A DNA stretch of 10,994 bases from Euperipatoides rowelli (lineage: Eukaryota > Onychophora > Udeonychophora > Euonychophora > Peripatopsidae): assembly GCA_003024985.2 (NCBI GenBank), contig PXIH01S0001968.1; one strand, written 5' to 3'. Positions 1 through 8,225 of the stretch are shown piece after piece. Below the pieces are notes generated by a model. It made no database searches. It saw nothing but the letters and a program-made list of their open reading frames with translations, and was not told where the DNA came from. Positions within the stretch are counted from its first letter, which is position 1. Each line of letters opens with the position of its first letter. Both the position numbers and the translations under genes were made by a program.

Positions 1-120
1 AATTACTACTAACGGGGACGAATTTTTAATTCCGGGGACTTTCCGGGGACATTTTTTCACCGGGGACAAATGTCATGATCCGGGGACTGTCCCCGGAAAA
101 CGGGGACGTATGGTCACCCT
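1..120 (-). mobile_element. hAT-like transposon end, cut by left edge of window
   Basis: Read on the minus strand, the sequence starting at 120 begins AGGGTGACCATACGTCCCCG. This resembles the terminal inverted repeats of non-autonomous hAT elements seen in many animals (family resemblance from memory, no search run). The element extends leftwards and leaves the window, so the second end and any transposase are not visible. Inside lie six direct copies of CGGGGAC and one inverted copy, the usual look of subterminal transposase-binding repeats. The GC-rich block stops sharply at 120, which supports a real element edge. An 8-bp target duplication would begin at 121 or 122, but its partner is off the window. 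The superfamily call is less certain than the existence of an element edge. Confidence 0.55.
13..107. repeat. CGGGGAC subterminal repeat array with palindrome
   Basis: CGGGGAC occurs at 13-19, 33-39, 44-50, 61-67, 81-87 and 101-107, and inverted at 89-95. The last four direct starts are spaced 17, 20 and 20 bp, close to two helical turns. Positions 80-96 form a perfect palindrome, CCGGGGAC and GTCCCCGG around a single T at 88. In hAT elements such short repeats near the ends bind the transposase; that role here is inferred. Confidence 0.8.
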
Positions 121-151
121 AAACAATGGTTGAAATTTTCTTGGAAATAGG

Positions 152-247
152 GATGACAGCACAAGGGATATTTGTTTGACTCCAAGGAATTATGAGGCCA
201 GAGAAATAAACTCAAGTCTAAGAAGTCAAATTTCTTCTATTAGATGA
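152..247 (+). CDS. candidate exon, unknown protein, ends in TGA
   Basis: An open reading frame begins just after a plausible splice acceptor (TTTTCTTGGAAATAG, ending at 150) and runs 31 codons to TGA at 245-247. The peptide contains DDSTRDICLTPRNYEARE, followed by a Ser- and Arg-rich end, and its mixed residue use looks more like coding DNA than like translated AT-rich spacer. The same frame stays open for another 28 codons after the TGA, to a stop at about 334, so this could be a terminal exon or a decayed coding stretch. An AATAAA lies at 326-331. I recognise no family. It lies directly beside the hAT end at 1-120. Confidence 0.25.
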   Translation, partial: DDSTRDICLTPRNYEAREINSSLRSQISSIR

Positions 248-431
248 CAAGTGTCCAAGTATGTGACAAGAATAACAAATAGGCAATTCAAATTCTGTTT
301 AGGATTCTTATTGAAACATCAGGAAAATAAATGAAAAAAGAAATAACATTTTTTTTTTCAGTTTATTAATTTATAAATTAGATAAAATGTCTGAAGAAAA
401 AAAACCATTCAAAATTGTATTACATTTTAAT

Positions 432-694
432 GAATGTATGTAAAATTCATCAAATTTTCTTATTTCATTTAAAACATGTTAAAATATAAGTTTTATACTA
501 ATGTTGGAATAGAGTGATTACATCATCTATTACATCATATTAAACACAAATCAAAAAAACACATGATGTTTGCTTTGATTTGTGTTTATGATGATGTAAT
601 AGATGACATAATCAATCTTTTCTAACATTGTATAAAACTTAGATTTTCACATCTTTTTAAATTAAATAAAATTTGATGAATTCAACATACATTC
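432..694. repeat. long foldback (arms about 120 bp, 18-nt loop)
   Basis: The left arm (432-555) and right arm (574-694) are inverted copies with small differences and indels. Perfectly matching blocks include AATTCATCAAATTTT, TAAGTTTTATAC, CATCTATTACATCAT and TAAACACAAATCAAA; identity is roughly 80% or more by eye. The loop is 556-573. A further inverted pair, GTTTATTA at 361-368 and TAATAAAC at 751-758, hints that the original arms reached about 361-758, with the outer part now eroded. Foldback MITEs have this form. No clear target duplication was found. A transcript through it would fold into a long hairpin. Confidence 0.8.
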
Positions 695-970
695 TTGTAA
701 GAAAATAAAACTAAATTGACAAAGTTGAAAATAGAATTAATAATACACTTTAATAAACATTAATAACATACTAAATTTTCAAGTTCAATTAAATAATTAT
801 GTATAATGTTAGCAATTATGTAATTGAGTAGGGTTAATGTTGTCAAATTGTAGGTGACTCCTTATACATTGTTATTGCCTAGAACATCCACCTCCCGCAT
901 GCGGTCCAATTGAAATTTTTCTGAGACACTTCTGAAGCTACCTAGAATTTTGGATATTGTTATTTGTAAA

Positions 971-1046
971 ATTTAAAAAAAAATGTATTGCATGTAAGTG
1001 AATTTAACTGCTAAATCCACTTGCGTGCAATAAGATTTTTTTAAAT
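971..1046. repeat. 76-bp imperfect inverted repeat (hairpin)
   Basis: The left arm at 971-1006 pairs with the right arm at 1012-1046 around a 5-nt loop (ACTGC). The core 20 bp of each arm next to the loop match at 17 positions, and the three differences are all transitions. Outside the core, A-rich and T-rich runs pair as well. Its size is similar to a microRNA precursor, but the loop is short and the distal stem is low-complexity, so a small MITE or foldback relic is at least as likely. Confidence 0.65.
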
Positions 1047-1138
1047 CAAGTACGGAATTGAAATACAAGTTTGAAGTCAATGATAAACTTGAATTTTACC
1101 AAAAATATATTCACAATGATAAATTTCCCAACTTGTAA

Positions 1139-1321
1139 CAATTGGCAATGTGCACCACAACTGCAAATGGAACAACCTATCTCTGCTAATCTTTCTTCTC
1201 AAAATTGAAAATTGTTAAATCGAAGAAGCGAAACAGGCTGGCGGATGAAAATATGATGAATCAACCGTGTTCAGCGTCGACTAAATTGCCAGTTGATATA
1301 AAAAAATTAGTAATTTGTTTT
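1139..1321 (+). pseudogene. hAT transposase, C-terminal remnant
   Basis: One reading frame gives TTYLC, an in-frame TAA at 1187-1189, then SKLKIVKSKKRNRLADEN and, further on, STKLPVDIKKLV. This order matches the C-terminal dimerisation region of hAT transposases and of the ZBED- and GTF2IRD2-type genes derived from them. There a conserved TTYLCE-x-x-FS motif is followed by a basic NRL segment and ends in DIxxLV. The TAA falls where Glu is expected, consistent with a single G-to-T change. The rest of the transposase, including the catalytic core, is not visible upstream: the frame meets another TAA at 1136-1138. The open frame runs past 1321 into AT-rich sequence that is probably untranslated. 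TGTGGCCCAC at 1441-1450 resembles sequence near the 3' ends of such elements, so the relic may reach about 1500. No nearby hAT end can be paired with it with confidence. Confidence 0.7.
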
Positions 1322-1639
1322 GGAATTTTATTAAAATTTAATGTAAATGTAAAGCTTGTTTTTTTTGTTTGATAAATTAAATAAAATGATTAAAGGAAAT
1401 AAAATAAAATATTGTGATCAATTTTGAGCCTATTTTTATGTGTGGCCCACAACAGAGCAGTAATATCTTTTTTCAGCCCAACAAGCAATTTTGGTTGGAC
1501 ATAGCTGGCCTAGAATAAGAATTTTCTAGCTTTCCAGAATTTTACGTTTGGTAGCTCTAGATGAAATTATCAATAGGGAAAAGGGTAATACTGGCAGAAA
1601 TTATATATTTGAAAACTAGCCATTGGCTATCTTAAAGAG

Positions 1640-1744
1640 ATGTATTTGAAAATAATTCTGGTGGTAACACTATCCCAAGTGGGAACGGACAACCATATAG
1701 AGTACCAAGACCCAGATTTTCATTTAATAATAGGTCTATATTAG
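1640..1744 (+). CDS. small ORF of 34 codons, doubtful
   Basis: An ATG at 1640 opens 34 codons ending in TAG at 1742-1744. The N-terminus, MYLKIILVVTLSQVG, looks like a short signal peptide and is followed by a polar stretch with EYQDPDF. The block 1665-1715 is less AT-rich than its surroundings. It could be a first coding exon, part of a repeat, or chance; no donor site is convincing. No family is recognised. Confidence 0.12.
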   Translation: MYLKIILVVTLSQVGTDNHIEYQDPDFHLIIGLY

Positions 1745-2998
1745 TACTTATACATTTCTTATCAAAAGAAATTTCATTGTTTGACTAAATTTTACCAGCA
1801 CATGTTATTTTAGTTTTACTTTTCACCCGACTTATAAAAAATATTTACCAAACATTAGTTTCTTTTTCTTTTTTATATATTCCTAACATTTGTATGTTTA
1901 AACATTCTGAAGTATAAACTTACTGGAATTACATCCATGTTTATTCACCATTTCCTTCTGTCAAGTTTTAAACACTACAAACTGAGGATTATTTCCTTTA
2001 ACAAATATAACTAGAAACATTTTTAAATGAAATTAAAGAGCTTTTAAAAAATTTTATTTTAATGATAAAATGTATTAAATCCTTAAGATTAAATATTTAT
2101 TCATCTTTTTACATTTTTTTTAACCATATCTAAGTGATTTACAAAAGAAATATTAGCATTAAAGGTTACATTTTTTTTTCAAAATTCAAAATTTTAATAG
2201 GATCAATAAACTCATTAAACTTAAAAAAATGGAAAACAATATTTTTTTTATATAAAACGTTTCGAAATTTTAAAAGAATTAAATAAATTCAAAAGTTAAA
2301 TATTGAACAAGAGGTTAACCCAGTAAATAATTAAGATATTTATTTTAAGACAAAGTATGAAATACTGTAAATAATACTTACATCATACAATGAAAATATC
2401 TTGACAGATTGGCAAACATTTTATTATGTACTAGCTAAAAATCCCAATGGAAATTGAAATACAATGAACCCTAGTTATCTTTCCTCGTATCGACTCTTAC
2501 CTCATAACCCCCTATCCTAAACCCTTCAACCCTCTACCTCCTCTGTCCATTTATTTTTTTAAAAAATGAAAAACTGTTATTTGCCACAACTTTTCATGGC
2601 ATACCGGGAAGTTTTCCAAGAGTCCCAAAACGGGGAAAATTTTGATGATTTAATTGATAACGTTTTTTTATCTCACTAGAAGAAATACTATAAATTACAG
2701 TATTTATAATTTATATAAATACTATAATTATAAATCAGAAACTTCATCATTAAATATTTCTTCTAAAGCATTTTCATGGCAAAATTCTCGTATTAAAGAA
2801 CGTGAAATTTATATGAGAAGTACATAAACTAATTGCAAAGAATAGCATGAACTATTGGCTAAGAAAACATTGCTTATAATGTTCAAAAGTTTCTGTTGAC
2901 TAATCCTCGATTTACATCATGTTTAAACATTGATTTTGTAGAAAGTACTAATAAATCTAAAGGTTTAATTTTATTACCATTTACATTTTTATTGTTAT
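1745..2998. other. AT-rich DNA without a recognised gene
   Basis: Mostly homopolymer-rich A/T sequence with stops in all frames. Exceptions are a pyrimidine-rich strip at about 2468-2550 (CCCTA- and CCTC-like, not a regular tandem repeat) and a GC-richer patch at 2581-2640. A 34-bp open stretch on the minus strand (1924-1957) lies between a fair acceptor and a GTAAGT donor, and a short plus-strand open stretch follows TTGACAG at 2401-2407. Both are too short to call. Confidence 0.6.
2699..2723. repeat. perfect 10-bp inverted repeat
   Basis: AGTATTTATA at 2699-2708 and TATAAATACT at 2714-2723 pair around 5 nt, with a partial extension on both sides. Such palindromes are expected now and then in DNA this AT-rich, so no function is implied. 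Confidence 0.7.
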
Positions 2999-3000
2999 GA

Positions 3001-3073
3001 ATGGGGGATGGAAGGGCAGTGGACCCAGTGCATTGCTTTGCACAGGGCCTACAATGCTGTTAAGATGGCCCTG
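3001..3073 (-). mobile_element. hAT-like terminal fragment (CAGGGCC type)
   Basis: On the minus strand from 3073 the sequence reads CAGGGCCATCTTAACAGCAT, then continues through TGTAGGCCCTGTGCAAAGC towards 3001. Starting with CAGGGCC and a CTTAA-like motif is typical of one widespread group of hAT ends (recognised from memory). An internal inverted repeat pairs CAGGGCC at 3043-3049 with GGCCCTG at 3067-3073. GC content is far above the surroundings and drops after about 3085. A matching second end was not found, so this seems to be a lone end or a fragment. An 8-bp duplication, if kept, would start at 3074. Confidence 0.45.
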
Positions 3074-3085
3074 AAAGGGTGTTGT

Positions 3086-3818
3086 ATTATTTCAGTAACA
3101 AAAATGGGAAAAGGTTTTGAGAAACATAGCTGAATCTCTCTTGAAAGATATATTGTGGTCAATTTTATTATATAATATACTATATTTATTGAAAAATATT
3201 AGAATGGGAAAAAATAATGGTCATGAAATTTTGATGGGGTTCTGCTTGTGGGCTTTATTCCTTAGCTATTAAATATGAACAAACCTCACTTTTTAGTAAG
3301 AATTTATAGCTGGTAGTCAGGTGCTTAAAACAGGTTCTATCAACACAGAATTTAATAATAAAAAATTAAATTTCTATTATTATTTTAGTTATTAAAGCAA
3401 CAATTTCACCTTTTTCCCCCTCTGGTAAACTTTTTTGATAGTTAAATTAATTTAAATAATTAAACATTAATAAATATTGGGGAAAAAAAATTATGTTTTA
3501 AGTATAGGATTGATATTTTTGTTATGACGATTTTATAATTTAATAAGTCTAAAATGAAAAAATATTAAAAACAAAAATTAACCTGAAATTCCAATATTTT
3601 CCTTAAAATTGTTGTTTGGATGAATATGAGCAATTGGTGTGATTAAAAATGTAAATGTTCATTCATAAAATTTTCTTTACGATTATATTTTAAATTTTTA
3701 TTAAACTCTTCTTTTTTATGTTTGCAACTTCAAAATAATTATTCCAATCATAAAAATTGTAAAAATATTGCATTAGACTTTTTTTTGTTGTTTTAATTTC
3801 AATGATTTTATTATGAAG
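3086..3818. other. AT-rich DNA without a recognised gene
   Basis: No open frame or repeat of note. The end of this stretch (3775-3818) is T-rich and could serve as an intron's polypyrimidine tract for the possible short exon at 3819-3850 (AG at 3817-3818, GTAAAG after 3850), whose frame reads EEFNLFLNDF. That exon alone is too weak to list separately. Confidence 0.5.
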
Positions 3819-4172
3819 ATGAAGAATTCAATCTTTTTCTTAATGATTTTGTAAAGAGATGATGTCATAAGATCACATGACTATCTGTAAGCTCTTTGTG
3901 TTACCAGATTAATTATGAACAATTTTCATAAAATACATTTATTACCGTTGTCAGAATTTTAAAATCTTAACACTAAAAAAATTTGAAAAAAAAAAACCTA
4001 CTAACTGTGGAAAAAATATCTATAGTATTTCATATGCCAATAATGGATAGTTTAATCATTTTTTTAATTTTTTTACAAAAATTTTGTTTAGATTTCAATC
4101 TTTATTAAAGTAATCTTTAATTGTCAGAAAAGAAAAGTATCGTAAATATATTTGACAGTTAAATAATTTTAG

Positions 4173-4213
4173 GTTTTATCTGAAGATCTGTATTGTAGAG
4201 AGTTTTATCTACT
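4173..4213 (+). CDS. candidate 41-bp internal exon, unknown protein
   Basis: An acceptor-like sequence (AATAATTTTAG, ending at 4172) is followed by 41 bp and then a strong donor, GTAAGT, at 4214-4219. In phase 0 the exon reads VLSEDLYCREFYL plus two bases (CT). Those two bases join with the first G of the candidate exon at 7082 to make a Leu codon and keep that exon's long frame open. A second frame of the 41 bp is also open, so phase is not proven. Micro-exons of this size exist but are easily mimicked in AT-rich DNA. No family is recognised. Confidence 0.25.
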
Positions 4214-4345
4214 GTAAGTTACTTAAAGTTTTCAGCTTATTTGAATTAAGCTTTGTGTCCTCATTATAAAACAGTTCTAATAAAATTAAATGTATGTCAT
4301 AGTTTAAATATGATCTAAAAACATTTTTTTATGTATGGACACAAT

Positions 4346-4430
4346 CAGAGCTTGAAATTATTGGTAGCCCAGCAGCTCGAGACTACTAATTAATTGGTTG
4401 GGCTACTATTTGCAAGTCTAAAAGGAGCCA
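4346..4430 (+). mobile_element. possible hAT-like end (CAGAGCTTGAAATT type)
   Basis: The sequence starting at 4346, CAGAGCTTGAAATTATTGG, resembles the CAGGGCTYGAAATTA ends of a hAT group common in marine and other invertebrates (from memory). It is followed by GTAGCCCA at 4364-4371 and, inverted, TGGGCTAC at about 4399-4406, giving a short hairpin typical of these subterminal regions. GC is raised across the patch. The other end and a target duplication were not found. Confidence 0.4.
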
Positions 4431-4455
4431 CCAGGCTATCGATAAAAAGATAATA

Positions 4456-4477
4456 AACTTATTTTTTTAAATAAGTT
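4456..4477. repeat. perfect 9-bp hairpin, 4-nt loop
   Basis: AACTTATTT at 4456-4464 and AAATAAGTT at 4469-4477 pair perfectly around TTTT. It is A/T-only apart from one pair per arm and has no clear role. Confidence 0.7.
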
Positions 4478-4499
4478 ATAATAGTAGGATGAGAAATGT

Positions 4500-5126
4500 T
4501 TCAGTAAAATTAAAAAATAGCAATTTTAAGTTAGCCTGCACTCAGTCTGTAATGTCAACTTTATTTCCCAATATTTGAAAATCATATCAAAATATCGTAT
4601 AAAAACTTGATCTGCAAAGCCTATTTGAATTTGGCTATAGTGGTAAGTTGGATGACTCACGATTACTTTGACAATCCAATTTATAAAAAAACAGCCAAAT
4701 AATTGTATTTTGTTTTTCTTTTTAAAAAATAATGCATTAGACCTATTGTGTGAGTATCCATGTAAGTAAATTTTATTAAAATGTGTTCAACTTAAATCCA
4801 AATGTTTTCCAATGCTCATTTTCTTCCCTATGCAAAATGGACAATTTATAATAAGTTATCTATAATTTATCCAGAGTTCTTTGTAATTTTCTGCATTGCC
4901 AACAATTCATGGCTTTTTGTTTCACCTCAGCAGCAATTTTTTATCTGATTAATAAGAATGTGTTGGGAATTTTTTTTCCAATTACAGTTTAGTAGTTAAG
5001 GTATTCTGTCTATTTGGCACTACAATATTTCGTGTTAATGTTATAAGATGAACGATGATGTTTGTTTATAAATGATTGAATCCATGAAGGTATAAAAAGA
5101 AAGCATTTGTTTCGTTTTTTAATTAA
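4500..5126. other. AT-rich DNA without a recognised gene
   Basis: No convincing coding region. A good polypyrimidine tract and AG (GTTTCACCTCAG, ending at 4930) is present, but every frame after it closes within a few codons. This stretch would lie in the intron between the candidate exons at 4173-4213 and 7082-7157. Confidence 0.5.
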
Positions 5127-6564
5127 AAATTGAAATGGAGCACTATTTTACAACAGCTTAGTGCGTTTAGTGGTAGATCACAGATAGAAACAACAATTGA
5201 AATTTTGAATTACTTTCAAAGTCTTGCAATGATGCTGAACCATTGGATTCTGATTTAACTGAATTTCTATCATCAGATCATATCGAACTAGTAGATTTTT
5301 TGTGGACTCTCGGTCAACTAAAATCAATACCTCCCAATACTCCTTTTGCCCCAGATGGTCTATCCAATTTTCTTCTCTGTGAGTTTGCTGTGGAAATTTG
5401 CCAACCTATTACTGTGATTTTAAATATGTCTCTTAACTAATGAATTTTCCTGGAAATTTGAAAATCCTCCTATTTAATCCGATCCAAGTCAGATTAGGCC
5501 GATTTCAATCCTTTCATCTCTGGCCAAGATTTGTAAGTGGCATTTATACAATCAACTTTTGCCTAAGATTCGATCACAAATAGATTATTTCCAGTTTGGT
5601 GCCCTCCCAAAGAGATCTACAGCCCATTACCTTACATTATATATTGATACTCTTCTAAAAAGTATTGATTCACCTGGTCATTGTGCCGTGTCAATAGTCA
5701 CCGATTTTAATAAAGCCTATGATTGCATGATCATAACTTGTTTATTTCGAATAATTTGATTGCTCATACCCATGGTTATGTTGAAAGAAGGCTTAATCGT
5801 ATTTTTTCCAAAGAAAACAATTTAAGAGTCCCTCAATCTAGTGATTCGTTTTCTTTTATATCTTCAAATAGAATCCCCCAAGGATCAGTCCTTGGAGGTC
5901 TAATCTTTATTATTGCCACCAATAAAATTGCAATCAATATCGAGAATCATTATAGATTCATTGTCGATATCACAATCGTGGCAACGGGGAAAAAAGATGA
6001 TGTCAACCGTTTGACTCAAAGTTGTATTGATATTGCATGAAGTGATGTTGATAAATGCAATATGACTATTAATTCAAATAAATTGTATGATTTTTCAAAG
6101 AAAAAATCATAATCAAATTAAAAATGAATGGTTTCTCTTTGAAGGTCCAAAATAATTGTAAAATTTTGGGCCTTATAATCCAATCGGATTTGAAATGGAT
6201 ATCACACATTGAACTTATTATTTCTAAAACTAGCAAAAAATTATTTTTGATCTATAAATTGAAAAGATTGGGTATGGATAAACTAACTCTCACTAATTTA
6301 TATAAAACATTTATAAGACATAGCACTGAATATTATTCACAAATTTAGACAAATGTGATTACCCAAAATAAATCGATTGCCATTGAGATGCTGCAAAAAA
6401 GAGTTGTTCGTATAATCATGGGTAATGAATTTATTTTGTATAATCATTCCCTTGATTTACTTAATCTCCAAACCCTATGGGAGAGAAGAAATACTTTGAT
6501 GCATCAATATGCTGCTTCTTTCCAAAACGTTTTTCCTCAATTTCTTCTCAATTTCTACACATAA
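5127..6564 (+). pseudogene. LINE reverse transcriptase, many lesions
   Basis: Pieces of one protein lie in order in changing frames. 5127-5255: linker (WSTILQQLSAFSGRSQIE). 5228-5437: linker to finger region with FAPDGLSN. 5559-5756: QFGALPKRST and motif A DFNKAYDC, with its first Asp kept. 5723-6037: motif B IPQGSVLGG, where Pro would usually replace the last Gly, and motif C FIVDIT. The second Asp of the FxDD box is Ile (ATC at 5969-5971), which would abolish polymerase activity. Stops TGA at 6038-6040 and TAG at 6346-6348 stand where Trp is expected, each one base away from TGG. The part between motifs A and B is shortened. 6124-6561 carries the thumb region and C-terminal part (YKTFIR, LQKRVVRIIMG). 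It is non-functional. An intact version would copy its own RNA at a nicked chromosomal site. Confidence 0.85.
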
Positions 6565-6800
6565 TACTCGAAATTCTAAGTTGTTTAGAAACTTTGCAAG
6601 AACCAAGAGGTATACAAACTCTACAATATTCCAAATATCATTAAAATGCTAAATTCTTCATAAGTGTTTTTATATATATTCTTATATTTATTTATTTATT
6701 TATAATCAGTTTTTGGTTTCCATATCTTCAAATACTGCTAGGTGCTAGATGATTATTGTATATCTGAGTTAAAACATGTAATTTTATATTTTTTTTTCCT

Positions 6801-6821
6801 AATAAAATGCAATAATAATAA
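6801..6821 (+). terminator. LINE polyadenylation signal and AAT tail
   Basis: AATAAA at 6801-6806 is followed after three bases by CAATAATAATAA (6810-6821). A short simple-sequence tail instead of poly(A) is known for several non-LTR groups, including I and CR1/L2 types. It marks the 3' boundary of the relic. Confidence 0.55.
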
Positions 6822-6872
6822 GGAAACATCAAAAGAGTATATTGTAGTCAGCTTGTTCCTACTTCCTGACTA

Positions 6873-6907
6873 TACCTAAGGTGCAGTGACTAGCCACTGT
6901 ACCTAAG
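6873..6907. repeat. 8-bp direct repeat around a small palindrome
   Basis: TACCTAAG occurs at 6873-6880 and 6900-6907. Between them lie 19 bp containing CAGTG and CACTG in inverted orientation. A stem of 13 bp (6879-6891 with 6892-6904) has only two mismatches and no loop. An 8-bp direct repeat with CAGTG-type inverted ends is the signature of hAT insertion, so this may be a collapsed mini-element or an excision scar. Confidence 0.6.
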
Positions 6908-7081
6908 AAAAATTATTTTAAATTATCCTATCAGTCATTCTTAGAAAATCAATTTTAATTATATCTTTGCCATTTCAATTTTTTTAGTAAAAAAAGTTTT
7001 TTAAAAAAACGGGATACAATTTTTAAAAAAATTGATGAGAAAAAATATTTTATAAGTATTTATCACTTCTTTTTTATTCAG

Positions 7082-7157
7082 GGATTTTAATTCAATTGTT
7101 GAGCGTGCTTTTCCTGGTATGACTAGCAAAGCATGGACTATATCCTCTGTAGACTGA
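7082..7157 (+). CDS. candidate 3'-terminal exon, unknown protein
   Basis: A strong acceptor (CACTTCTTTTTTATTCAG, ending at 7081) precedes one base completing a split codon, then 24 codons from 7083 to TGA at 7155-7157. The peptide contains DFNSIVERAFPGMTSKAW and ends ISSVD. GC is about 40-45% in a far more AT-rich background, and all three codon positions look used as in coding DNA. AATAAA at 7224-7229 and again at 7257-7262 could end the transcript. Phase agrees with the candidate exon at 4173-4213, in which case the LINE relic sits in the intron between. I do not recognise the protein. Alternative: a chance open stretch or a transposon fragment. Confidence 0.4.
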
Positions 7158-7223
7158 ATTAAATTGGAATAATTTGGACAAATTACAAACTATCTTTCAT
7201 AGAACTTGAAAAATTGAACAGAT

Positions 7224-7229
7224 AATAAA
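7224..7229 (+). terminator. possible polyadenylation signal
   Basis: AATAAA lies 67 bp after the stop of the candidate terminal exon. The hexamer is frequent in DNA this AT-rich, so its value depends on that exon being real. Confidence 0.25.
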
Positions 7230-8206
7230 AAGCTATTTTTAAGTGTTGATAAATCAAATAAAAAATAAGTTTGGAAGAAATTAATTGAATATTATATTAA
7301 AATATTTATCACAACTAGAATAAATATTACCGGTATATTAGTAACTTTTTTTCTTTCTCAATTGTAAAATGTTTTTTCTTTTTTTTTTCAATTCAATTTT
7401 TGCCATGATCAGATATTTAGTTTTGAAAAAGTTGGCAATCCTGTATAAATTACAATTTTCTAAATATTTTAAACTGTTAACTATGATATAGGTTAGGCTA
7501 TATACAAAGTATTATAATTTATACATTTAAAATATATTTATTAATAAATAAAATATTGTTAAATTTATTAAGGACTAGTCTATAGCCTATAATAATAGGC
7601 CTACTTTATTAATAAAATAACCTTGTTTCCAAGCACAGAAAGCTCAGACCGAGATCTGTCAATGTATGATGAATAAAGCTTATTTAATTTAAATCAAGTT
7701 ATATAATTAAGGTGTGATAATCTTTGTATTACCACATCTTTAGTGAGTAGGCTTAAGTTATAGAATAAATTTGTATTTTAAATAGAAGTATTATAGCCTT
7801 TAGTTTCAGTTTAGGCCTACATAATTTATTTAAATTAAACTAAATAATTATTTTAATTCAAACATATTTAATACCAGTATCTCAGTGAATGATTTTACCC
7901 TACAATTAATACCAGTGTAGGTCTATTAAGGAATCAATATTTATTGTATGAAAATTTATGTGTTACGGTATTAATAAAAAAAAAATGAGCAAAAATATTA
8001 TTTATTTATTTGGATTGTTTTTCTATATATTATTTAAAAAATTAGGGCTACTACAAAAAAATGTGTGTGCAACTGGTACAATAAGAATATTAGCCCTTTG
8101 AATACCACCAAAAAAATCCTAATTTCTAGAACTAGATACAATGAGATCATATATTAAAAATGGCACTCACCTAAATTTTGACAATATGTCTAATGATTAT
8201 CTAAAC
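7230..8206. other. AT-rich DNA with scattered TAGGC(C)TA motifs
   Basis: No gene seen. TAGGCTA or TAGGCCTA, or near variants, occur at 7494-7500, 7583-7590 (inverted), 7596-7603, 7748-7755 and 7812-7819. TTAATACCAGT appears twice, at 7868-7878 and 7906-7916. No element edges could be drawn around them. Confidence 0.5.
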
Positions 8207-8225
8207 CAATAGTTCTTAACCCGTG

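Larger units (their letters stand above)
5127..6821 (+). mobile_element. 5'-truncated LINE (non-LTR retrotransposon) relic
   Basis: The relic holds the reverse-transcriptase part of a LINE ORF2, then an AT-rich 3' untranslated region with an ATTT run (6686-6702), AATAAA at 6801-6806 and a tail of AAT units ending at 6821. The 5' edge at about 5100-5127 starts inside the linker before the RT, so the endonuclease and ORF1 are missing, as expected of target-primed copies that end early. Motif style (PDGLSN, DFNKAYD, IPQGSVLGG, and a C-terminal YKTFIR and LQKRVVRII) fits the Jockey/CR1/L2/I group; the exact clade is not settled. A weak flanking similarity (AAAGAAAGCAT near 5096-5106, AAGGAAACAT near 6820) might be a degraded target duplication. 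Confidence 0.8.

Noticed and set aside
1924-1957. 34-bp minus-strand micro-exon (KEMVNKHGCNS) with a GTAAGT donor
   Set aside because: It is too short to separate from chance in AT-rich DNA and has no partner exon in view.
2408-2457. Plus-strand open stretch after TTGACAG (WQTFYYVLAKNPNGN)
   Set aside because: The acceptor lacks a pyrimidine tract, the frame is only 15 codons, and nothing nearby supports it.
2468-2550. CCCTAA-like pyrimidine strip, considered as interstitial telomere repeat
   Set aside because: The units are irregular (CCCCCTATCCTAAACCC, CAACCCTC) and do not form a tandem TTAGGG or TTAGG array.
2581-2640. GC-richer patch with CCGGGAAG and CGGGGAAA, considered a further copy of the 1-120 element
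   Set aside because: It lacks the CGGGGAC word and the GGTCACCC end; the similarity is only in short G runs.
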